Assembly (NCBI GenBank): GCA_000310025.1
Contig: FN648658.1
Span: forward strand, 68,320-88,310
Reading direction: 5' to 3'
Source of the DNA: Ectocarpus siliculosus
Lineage: Eukaryota > Sar > Phaeophyceae > Ectocarpales > Ectocarpaceae
Length of the DNA: 19,991 bases
Of this stretch, positions 8,836 to 19,400 are shown one piece after another. Positions within the stretch are counted from its first letter, which is position 1. Every line of letters starts with the position of its first letter. The position numbers were made by a program, and so were the translations under genes. The notes below the pieces were generated by a model that ran no database searches, was not told the origin of the DNA, and was given only the letters and a program-made list of their open reading frames with translations.

Positions 8836-9109
8836 GCACCAACAACAGCAGCAAGCAGTTGAAGACGAGAGCACCACGCAATGCCGAGTTGTGGGCCAAG
8901 AACGGACTGAACGCCGCTTCTGCCGCTTGTCCATCTCCACAACAGACCTGGACGTGAGTCTGGCAGGTCTTTCTAGCGTTCTCAGTGATGTTACAGCGCC
9001 CGCGGTGCGCTTGTCCGATGCTTGTGTCAAAAACACGGATTGCCCCCAAAAAACCCGGCTCCTGCTTCTCACGCTTTCGGGGAAAAACGCCTCCATATAT
9101 ATGTGTTCA

Positions 9110-9142
9110 AAAAACACGGTTTCGTTTTTTTTTCGTGTTTTT
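9110..9142. repeat. Inverted repeat AAAAACACG / CGTGTTTTT
   Basis: The arms at 9110-9118 and 9134-9142 are perfectly complementary with a 15-nt T-rich spacer. This non-coding DNA is about 0.9 kb beyond the end of the minus-strand gene. No role can be assigned. Confidence 0.55.
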
Positions 9143-10015
9143 ATTGGTCGATAAAAAGAAGCACCCTTAATAATATATATGACACAACGAATCCATCTCT
9201 ATCATAGAAAAGAGATTTTTTGCATTTCTGTTACTGTATTATATGGCAAAGAGTATGTCTGCGTGCTTGCAGGAGAGGAGGCATGCGCGCCGAGAAAAGG
9301 CAGCTGCTCGCAGGACATTCCGTTTGCGCCCGATCACGTTGAAGCATCAACAGTGCTGGAGCACAGGGACTGCTAGACGTACGATTGGACAACACTGCCA
9401 GCTGCTGGTTTAGGACATTCTGTTCCGGGAGCTAGTGTTGTCGTCTCAGAAACAACACGCACTCCACACATCGTACATTGTACATACACATGCATACATA
9501 CCATGACACACATCAACATCTGGTCACGCGCACTTACAACAGTAGACTTTACTGCATTTTCTGCGTTGTTTCCCCCCGCCCGAACAGCCCGGACTTGATG
9601 CTTCTGGGCCACTACGCATTTCACGTCTGTTGTGATATAGCCCACAGTACATGCAATCGCAAACGTACCAGGTTATGACATGCGGAGCATCTACACACAC
9701 AGGCAGACGATTCCATCCCTTCGCGTACGTATGTATACATCCTCACACACGCCACATACAATACCATCATCGGCTACTACTAAACATACATACATGCTCA
9801 CCCACACACACCCGGCTCCAGGCCTGCACACACACATAAGTTATGAACGGCGTAGAAATGGGTACGAACGTGCCCTTCCGACCACCGCCCCCGCCGCCGT
9901 AACAAAATTTCATCACAATCTTTCACCCATCCTCGAGATAAAAATTAAGCAACGGCCGTTCATGAAGTCCCTTCGGTGCCTGCTGTGTGTGTACACACAT
10001 ACGTTCCACCATATA

Positions 10016-10021
10016 TTTATT
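10016..10021 (-). promoter_or_regulatory. Candidate polyadenylation signal AATAAA for the minus-strand gene
   Basis: TTTATT on the plus strand reads AATAAA on the minus strand, about 50 nt after the stop codon at 10073-10071. Position and sequence fit a cleavage signal, but such hexamers are common in AT-rich DNA and not strictly used in many algae. Confidence 0.35.
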
Positions 10022-10070
10022 TTTGGTTCACGCCGGGCGGCGGCGGTGATGGCACGACTAGGCAGGCCAA

Positions 10071-10406
10071 TCATGCTTTGAGTACTACAAACGCAACACC
10101 ATACTCGTTGGCGCTGGTATCATCACATTCATCAGCCACCCACACCTCTACGTCAACTCGCCCTGCAATAATTGCCGTAGACAGCACCGACATTTGTTCA
10201 GCTGTGCCACAGGCCTTGGTGATCATCGCCATAACAACATCACCGACCACGATTTTGGTATTGCTCACTTGAACGATGTCGGTCGAGGGGTATCCGGGAT
10301 TCTCGGTCCACTTTCGGGTATAACTTCCCACTATACTATTGATGGTAGCGGTCTGAGTACCAACGGGTTCGTCTATTGCAGCAGTCGCCATGTCCCAACC
10401 TTGCAA
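10071..10406 (-). other. Non-repetitive C-terminal domain of the repeat protein (about 110 residues)
   Basis: From LQGWDMATA to the end FVVLKA the Gly-rich pattern stops. The sequence becomes ordinary globular: Trp, Tyr, Lys, Arg and Glu appear, and hydrophobic strands such as KIVVGDVVMAMITKA, VDVEVWVADEC and YGVAFVVLKA alternate with turns. Two of the very few Cys of the protein are here (in KACGTAEQ and DECDDT). The pattern suggests a small beta-sandwich cap, for folding, oligomerisation or anchoring; this is inference. Confidence 0.6.
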
Positions 10407-13400
10407 AGTAGAAGCAGCCAACGACACAAACGTAGCGGAAGTAAGAGATATGCTGCTAGCAGAAGTGAGCGTAATCGCCGCCGTGCCCGTTGTTACCAGG
10501 TCAATGCCCCCGCTGCTGCTGAGGTCGAACTCTGACGCTAGGGTGGCAGTCGTAGTGCCGTCCCCACTCTCAAGGGTGAGCGTGCCCGGGTTCGCGCCGG
10601 CGTTTTGGCCAGTCTTGATGCTGATTGCCCCTCCTAAGAGACCGATATCGGAGGTATCTCCTGCTGTGATTGACACCGCTCCGCCGACACCACTAGTCCC
10701 GGATCCGACCGTCAGGCTGAGAGCCCCACCCCGTCCGCCAGTTGTAACTTTCCCAGCGGTTCCAGATCCTATGCTAATCGCGCCGCTGTTTCCGTCGGTG
10801 GACGCGCCTGAGCTGAAGGTCAAAGAACCACTGATGCCTCCTGTACCTGCGGCAGCGCTTTGGATGGCAACGTCCCCGCTAGAAGTTTCTGTGCCCGTTC
10901 CAGAGGTGAGTGTGACTTGCCCACCAGTGCTTTTAGAACCGGTGCCACCCGTGATAACCACCGCACCACCGGCGCTGGCGGTGGTCCCAGCACCTGCTCC
11001 TCCGTCAATAGATAGTATACCCCCGACTCCTGTGGCCGCGGTCGATTCTCCCGCTGCGATTGAAAGAGATCCACCGGGATCGATTGTGCCAGATCCAACG
11101 GTCAGGCTGACGGCCCCACCCCTCCCTTGGATCGCTGTACCGCTACCGATGAGGATCGACCCGCTGTTGCCGAGAGTGGTGGTGCCCGAGCTAAACACCA
11201 TAGCTCCACTCTCGCCATTTGCGCCGGCGTCTGCCGAGAGGATCGTAATCGATCCGCTTGACGTAGTACCCGATCCGCTTGCTATCGAAACGTCACCGCC
11301 CATGTTGTTGGAGGAGGTTCCGGCCATGAGATTAACTGCCCCCCCGACTCCTGATGCGGCGACACCAACGGTCAGACTCAATTGGCCACCGGCTCCATCT
11401 GTCGCATCGCCGCTACCAATCATGATGGCACCAGTATCGCCCGATGTTGTTGTACCGGAGGTGATCGTTGTAACACCACTGTCGCCCGTAGTCCCGGCCG
11501 GGGCAGACGAAACGGTGACCCCCCCACTCCCACCACTTGTACCTCCTCCGCTTTCAATCGAAACTGACCCGCCCGTAACCCCAGCACCGGCGGAAAGGGA
11601 AAGTGAACCACCCGTAGCGGTTGTACTCAATCCGGCCGTGTATACAATTCCCCCTCCCGCACCACCTGAAGCATCGCCAATAGCAATCGTAAGGTCACCG
11701 GCAGCAGGGCCAGTCCCTGTTGATATAGACACGCCACCGCCACTAGTGGTACCTGTTCCACCAGATATCGATACGGTGCCACCCGTTACACCATCCCCAC
11801 CGGCAACAAGCATGGCTCCTCCGGTGCTGGACGCTCCGGTCCCACTCACAACGCTGCATGCCCCACCGGTAGAACCGTCTCCACCAGCAAGAACAAGCGC
11901 CCCACCAGTGGTAAAGCTGCTGGCGCCCACCGTCAGACTCACCGCTCCGCCAGCTCCCGACACCGCCGTGCCACTTCCGATGAGCACCGAACCGCTGGTG
12001 CCGGAGCTGGTGGTACCCGAGCTCAACACAATGGCGCCGCTCACGCCCTCGGTACCGGCGTTGGGCGATCGGATGGTGATCGCACCGCTGGTGGTGGCGG
12101 TACCCATCCCGCTGGTGATCGTCACCGATCCTCCGGTGGCCGCCGTCGACGCACCGGCCGCCACGCTGACCACACCGCCCACGCCGGTGTCTCCGCTGCC
12201 CACCGTCAGCGTCACATCACCTCCGGCGCCCCCCAGGGCGGCGCCGCTACCGATGTTGACGGCGCCGGTATTTCCGGACGTGGTTGTACCGGAGCTGAAG
12301 GTCATGACACCACTGTTGCTACCTGAGTTCGTGGCATCGGCCGACGAGATGGTGACGGCCCCCGTGCCGTCCGCACCGCCGTTTCCGCTCGTCACGGACA
12401 CGAGGCCGCCACCCACGCTACCGCCACCGCCCACCATCGTGAGCGAACCGCCGTCGGCGTTGGTACTGGTGCCGGCAGAGATGCTCACGTCTCCTCCGTC
12501 AGCCGTCCCTCCCAGTCCGGCCGCGATGCTGAGGGCCCCACCTTGCGACGATCCTTGTCCCGCCGTGACCGTGATCGCCCCGCCGATCGTCCCGGTGCCT
12601 TGTCCGGCCACCACCGTGAACGATCCGCCCGTCGACCCTGCGCCCGCCGCCAGACTCACTGACCCGCCGGTAGACGTGGTGCCCGTTCCGGCCGCCATCG
12701 ACACAGGACCGCCCGTCACGCCCGTGCCGGCCGCCAACGTGAGCGTCCCGCCCGTGGTGTAGGCGCTGGTGCCCACCGTCAGACTCACCGCTCCGCCAGC
12801 TCCCGACACCGCCGTGCCACTTCCGATGAGCACCGAACCGCTGGTGCCGGAGCTGGTGGTACCCGAGCTCAACACAATGGCGCCGCTCACGCCGTTAGTA
12901 CCGGCGTTGGGCGATCGGATGGTGATCGCACCGCTGGTGGAAGCGGTACCCACCCCGCTGGTGATCGTCACCGATCCTCCGGTGGCCGCCGTCGACGCAC
13001 CGGCCGCCACGCTGACCACACCGCCCACGCCGGTGTCTCCGCTGCCCACCGTCAGCGTCACATCACCTCCGGCGCCCCCCAGGGCGGCGCCGCTACCGAT
13101 GTTGACGGCGCCGGTATTTCCGGACGTGGTTGTACCGGAGCTGAAGGTCATGACACCACTGTTGCTACCTGAGTTCGTGGCATCGGCCGACGAGATGGTG
13201 ACGGCCCCCGTGCCGTCCGCACCGCCGTTTCCGCTCGTCACGGACACGAGGCCGCCACCCACGCTACCGCCACCGCCCACCATCGTGAGCGAACCGCCGT
13301 CGGCGTTGGTACTGGTGCCGGCAGAGATGCTCACGTCTCCTCCGTCAGCCGTCCCTCCCAGTCCGGCCGCGATGCTGAGGGCCCCACCTTGCGACGATCC

Positions 13401-16400
13401 TTGTCCCGCCGTGACCGTGATCGCCCCGCCGATCGTCCCGGTGCCTTGTCCGGCCACTACCGTGAAAGATCCGCCCGTCGACCCGGCGCCCGCCGCCAGA
13501 CTCACCGACCCACCGGTCGACGTGGTGCCCGTTCCGGCCGCCATCGACACAGGGCCGCCCGTCACGCCCGTGCCGGCCGCCAACGTGAGCGTCCCGCCCG
13601 TGGTGTAGGCGCTGGTGCCCACCGTCAGACTCACCGCTCCGCCAGCTCCCAACACCGCCGTGCCACTTCCGATGAGCACCGAACCGCTGGTGCCGGAGCT
13701 GGTGGTACCCGAGCTCAACACAATGGCGCCGCTCACGCCGTTAGTACCGGCGTTGGGCGATCGGATGGTGATCGCACCGCTGGTGGAAGCGGTACCCATC
13801 CCACTGGTGATCGTCACCGATCCTCCGGTGGCCGCCGTCGACGCACCGGCCGCCACGCTGACCACACCGCCCACGCCGGTGTCTCCGCTGCCCACCGTCA
13901 GCGTCACATCACCTCCGGCGCCCCCCAGGGCGGCGCCGCTACCGATGTTGACGGCGCCGGTATTTCCGGACGTGGTTGTACCGGAGCTGAAGGTCATGAC
14001 ACCACTGTTGCTACCTGAGTTCGTGGCATCGGCCGACGAGATGGTGACGGCCCCGGTGCCATCCGCACCGCCGTTTCCGCTCATCACGGACACGAGGCCG
14101 CCACCCACGCTACCGCCACCGCCCACCATCGTGAGCGAACCGCCGTCGGCGTTGGTACTGGTGCCGGCAGAGATGCTCACGTCTCCTCCGTCAGCCGTCC
14201 CTCCCAGTCCGGCCGCGATGCTGAGGGCCCCACCTTGCGACGATCCTTGTCCCGCCGTGACCGTGATCGCCCCGCCCGTAGTCGCGGTGCCTTGTCCGGC
14301 CACCACCGTGAAAGATCCGCCCGTCGACCCTGCGCCCGCCGCCAGACTCACCGACCCGCCCGTAGACGTGGTGCCCGTTCCGGCCGCCATCGACACAGGA
14401 CCGCCCGTCACGCCCGTGCCGGCCGCCAAGGTGAGCGTCCCGCCCGTGGTGTAGGCGCTGGTGCCCACCGTCAGACTCACCGCTCCGCCAGCTCCCGATA
14501 CCGCCGTGCCACTTCCGATGAGCACCGAACCGCTGGTGCCGGAGCTGGTGGTACCCGAGCTCAACACAATGGCGCCGCTCACGCCGTTAGTACCGGCGTT
14601 GGGCGATCGGATGGTGATCGCACCGCTGGTGGAAGCGGTACCCACCCCGCTGGTGATCGTCACCGATCCTCCGGTGGCCGCCGTTGACGCACCGGCCGCC
14701 ACGCTGACCACACCGCCCACGCCGGTGTCTCCGCTGCCCACCGTCAGCGTCACATCACCTCCGGCGCCCCCCAGGGCGGCGCCGCTACCGATGTTGACGG
14801 CGCCGGTATTTCCGGACGTGGTTGTACCGGAGCTGAAGGTCATGACACCACTGTTGCTACCTGAGTTCGTGGCATCGGCCGACGAGATGGTGACGGCCCC
14901 CGTGCCGTCCGCACCGCCGTTTCCGCTCGTCACGGACACGAGGCCGCCACCCACGCTACCGCCACCGCCCACCATCGTGAGCGAACCGCCGTCGGCGTTG
15001 GTACTGGTGCCGGCAGAGATGCTCACGTCTCCTCCGTCAGCCGTCCCTCCCAGTCCGGCCGCGATGCTGAGGGCCCCACCTTGCGACGATCCTTGTCCCG
15101 CCGTGACCGTGATCGCCCCGCCGATCGTCCCGGTGCCTTGTCCGGCCACCACCGTGAACGATCCGCCCGTCGACCCTGCGCCCGCCGCCAGACTCACCGA
15201 CCCGCCCGTAGACGTGGTGCCCGTTCCGGCCGCCATCGACACAGGGCCGCCCGTCACGCCCGTGCCGGCCGCCAAGGTGAGCGTCCCGCCCGTGGTGTAG
15301 GCGCTGGTGCCCACCGTCAGACTCACCGCTCCGCCAGCTCCCGACACCGCCGTGCCACTTCCGATGAGCACCGAACCGCTGGTGCCGGAGCTGGTGGTAC
15401 CCGAGCTCAACACAATGGCGCCGCTCACGCCGTTAGTACCGGCGTTGGGCGATCGGATGGTGATCGCACCGCTGGTGGTGGCGGTACCCACCCCGCTGGT
15501 GATTGTCACCGATCCTCCGGTGGCCGCCGTCGACGCACCGGCCGCCACGCTGACCACACCGCCCACGCCGGTGTCTCCGCTGCCCACCGTCAGCGTCACA
15601 TCACCTCCGATGCCCCCCAGGGCGGGGCCGCTACCGATGTTGACGGCGCCGGTATTTCCGGACGTGGTTGTACCGGAGCTGAAGGTCATGACACCACTGT
15701 TGCTACCTGAGTTCGTGGCATCGGCCGACGAGATGGTGACGGCCCCGGTGCCATCCGCACCGCCGTTTCCGCTCGTCACGGAGACATAACCGCCAGTCGT
15801 GCCTCCCAGTCCGGCCGCGATGCTGAGGGCCCCACCTTGCGACGATCCTTGTCCCGCCGTGACCGTGATCGCCCCGCCCGTAGTCCCGGTGCCTTGTCCG
15901 GCCACCACCGTGAACGATCCGCCCGTCGACCCTGCACCAGCCGCCAGACTCACCGACCCACCGGTAGACGTGGTGCCCGTTCCGGCCGCCATCGACACAG
16001 GACCGCCCGTCACGCCCGTGCCGGCCGCCAAGGTGAGCGTCCCGCCCGTGGTGTAGGCGCTGGTGCCCACCGTTAGACTCACCGCTCCGCCAGCTCCCGA
16101 CACCGCCGTGCCACTTCCGATGAGCACCGAACCGCTGGTGCCGGAGCTGGTGGTACCCGAGCTCAACACAATGGCGCCGCTCACGCCGTTAGTGCCGGCG
16201 TTGGGCGATCGGATGGTGATCGCACCGCTGGTGGAAGCGGTACCCACCCCACTGGTGATCGTCACCGATCCTCCGGTGACCGCCGTCGACGCACCGGCCG
16301 CCCACGTTGACCACACCGCCCACGCCGGTGTCTCCGCTGCCCACCGTCAGCGTCACATCACCTCCGGCGCCCCCCAGGGCGGCGCCGCTACCGATGTTGA

Positions 16401-19400
16401 CGGCGCCGGTATTTCCGGACGTGGTTGTACCGGAGCTGAAGGTCATGACACCACTGTTGCTACCTGAGTTCGTGGCATCGGCCGACGAGATGGTGACGGC
16501 CCCCGTGCCGTCCGCACCGCCGTTTCCGCTCGTCACGGACACGAGGCCGCCACCCACGCTACCGCCACCGCCCACCATCGTGAGCGAACCGCCGTCGGCG
16601 TTGGTACTGGTGCCGGCAGAGATGCTCACGTCTCCTCCGTCAGCCGTCCCTCCCAGTCCGGCCGCGATGCTGAGGGCCCCACCTTGCGACGATCCTTGTC
16701 CCGCCGTGACCGTGATCGCCCCGCCGATCGTCCCGGTGCCTTGTCCGGCCACCACCGTGAACGATCCGCCCGTCGACCCTGCGCCCGCCGCCAGACTCAC
16801 TGACCCGCCGGTAGACGTGGTGCCCGTTCCGGCCGCCATCGACACAGGACCGCCCGTCACGCCCGTGCCGGCCGCCAACGTGAGCGTCCCGCCCGTGGTG
16901 TAGGCGCTGGTGCCCACCGTCAGACTCACCGCTCCGCCAGCTCCCGACACCGCCGTGCCACTTCCGATGAGCACCGAACCGCTGGTGCCGGAGCTGGTGG
17001 TACCCGAGCTCAACACAATGGCGCCGCTCACGCCGTTAGTACCGGCGTTGGGCGATCGGATGGTGATCGCACCGCTGGTGGAAGCGGTACCCACCCCGCT
17101 GGTGATCGTCACCGATCCTCCGGGTGGCCGCCGTCGACGCACCGGCCGCCACGCTGACCACACCGCCCACGCCGGTGTCTCCGCTGCCCACCGTCAGCGT
17201 CACATCACCTCCGGCGCCCCCCAGGGCGGCGCCGCTACCGATGTTGACGGCGCCGGTATTTCCGGACGTGGTTGTACCGGAGCTGAAGGTCATGACACCA
17301 CTGTTGCTACCTGAGTTCGTGGCATCGGCCGACGAGATGGTGACGGCCCCGGTGCCATCCGCACCGCCGTTTCCGCTCATCACGGACACGAGGCCGCCAC
17401 CCACGCTACCGCCACCGCCCACCATCGTGAGCGAACCGCCGTCGGCGTTGGTACTGGTGCCGGCAGAGATGCTCACGTCTCCTCCGTCAGCCGTCCCTCC
17501 CAGCCCGGCCGCGATGCTGAGGGCCCCACCTTGCGACGATCCTTGTCCCGCCGTGACCGTGATCGCCCCGCCGATCGTCCCGGTGCCTTGTCCGGCCACC
17601 ACCGTGAACGATCCGCCCGTCGACCCTGCGCCCGCCGCCAGACTCACCGACCCACCGGTCGACGTGGTGCCCGTTCCGGCCGCCATCGACACAGGGCCGC
17701 CCGTCACACCCGTGCCGGCCGCCAACGTGAGCGTCCCGCCCGTGGTGTAGGCGCTGGTGCCCACCGTCAGACTCACCGCTCCGCCAGCTCCCGACACCGC
17801 CGTGCCACTTCCGATGAGCACCGAACCGCTGGTGCCGGAGCTGGTGGTACCCGAGCTCAACACAATGGCGCCGCTCACGCCGTTAGTACCGGCGTTGGGC
17901 GATCGGATGGTGATCGCGCCGCTGGTGGTGGCGGTACCCACCCCGCTGGTGATCGTCACCGATCCTCCGGTGGCCGCCGTTGACGCACCGGCCGCCACGC
18001 TGACCACACCGCCCACGCCCGTGTCTCCGCTGCCCACCGTCAGCGTCACATCACCTCCGGCGCCCCCCAGGGCGGCGCCGCTACCGATGTTGACGGCGCC
18101 GGTATTTCCGGACGTGGTTGTACCGGAGCTGAAGGTCATGACACCACTGTTGCTACCTGAGTTCGTGGCATCGGCCGACGAGATGGTGACGGCCCCGGTG
18201 CCATCCGCACCGCCGTTTCCGCTCGTCACGGACACGAGGCCGCCACCCACGCTACCGCCACCGCCTACCATCGTGAGCGAACCACCGTCGGCGTTGGTAC
18301 TGGTGCCGGCAGAGATGCTCACGTCTCCTCCATCAGCCGTCCCGCCCAGCCCGGCCGCGATGCTGAGGGCCCCACCTTGCGACGATCCTTGTCCCGCCGT
18401 GACCGTGATCGCCCCGCCCGTAGTCGCGGTGCCTTGTCCGGCCACTATCGTGAAAGATCCGCCCGTCGACCCGGCGCCCGCCGCCAGACTCACCGACCCG
18501 CCCGTCGACGTGGTGCCCGTTCCGGCCGCCATCGACACAGGACCGCCCGTCACGCCCGTGCCGGCCGCCAACGTGAGCGTCCCGCCCGTGGTGTAGGCGC
18601 TGGTGCCCACCGTCAGACTCACCGCTCCGCCAGCTCCCGACACCGCCGTGCCACTTCCGATGAGCACCGAACCGCTGGTGCCGGAGCTGGTGGTACCCGA
18701 GCTCAACACAATGGCGCCGCTCACACCCTTGGTACCGGCGTTGGGCGATCGGATGGTGATCGCACCGCTGGTGGTGGCGGTACCCACCCCGCTGGTGATC
18801 GTCACGGCCCCGCCGGAGAGCTCGGACGACTGACCGGCCGATATGGTCACGTCGCCGCCCTCCCCCGAGCTCGTGTCGCCCACGGTCAGACTCAACAGAC
18901 CGGCCTGTCCGCCGATCGCATCACCGCTGCCGATCATGACGGCGCCGGTGTCGCCCGACGCGGTTGTGCCGGAGCTGAAGGTCATGACACCGCTGTGGCC
19001 CGTTGTGCCGGCGTTGGCGGAGACGATGGTGACGGTCCCGCTGTTCCCGGTGGTCACGGCCCCGCTCGACACAGCCACAAGGCCACCGCTCGTACCACCA
19101 TATCCGGCTGACACGACCAAAGCGCCGCCGTCCGTTCCTCCTTCACCCGCCGTCACCGTGATCGCCCCGCCCGTAGTCCCGGTGCCTTGTCCGGCCACCA
19201 CCGTGAACGATCCGCCCGTCGACCCGGCGCCCGCCGCCAGACTCACCGACCCGCCCGTCGACGTGGTGCCCGTTCCGGCCGCCATCGACACAGGACCGCC
19301 CGTCACGCCCGTGCCGGCCGCCAACGTGAGCGTCCCGCCCGTGGTGTAGGCGCTGGTGCCCACCGTTAGACTCACCGCTCCGCCAGCTCCCGACACCGCC

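Larger units (their letters stand above)
8836..10070. other. Intergenic region downstream of the repeat-protein gene
   Basis: No convincing gene. It contains an inverted repeat at 9110-9142, an AT-rich patch (TAATATATAT near 9170), ACAT/CACA microsatellite-like sequence (about 9470-9500 and 9720-9835) and GTGTGTACACAC near 9987-9998. The segment nearest 10070 is presumably the 3' UTR of the minus-strand gene. Confidence 0.55.

Noticed and set aside
8464-9117. 217-residue minus-strand frame
   Set aside because: No recognisable motif. The composition looks like translated simple sequence (Cys/Trp run, Gln run) and the frame spans two copies of a degenerate non-coding duplication.
10390-12762. 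790-residue Pro/Val-rich open frame on the plus strand
   Set aside because: It is the exact antisense of the Gly/Ser/Thr repeats (GGx codons read backwards as Pro-rich). It has no distinct domain and stays open only because the TAG found in later units is changed here by TSAY becoming ASSF on the real strand.
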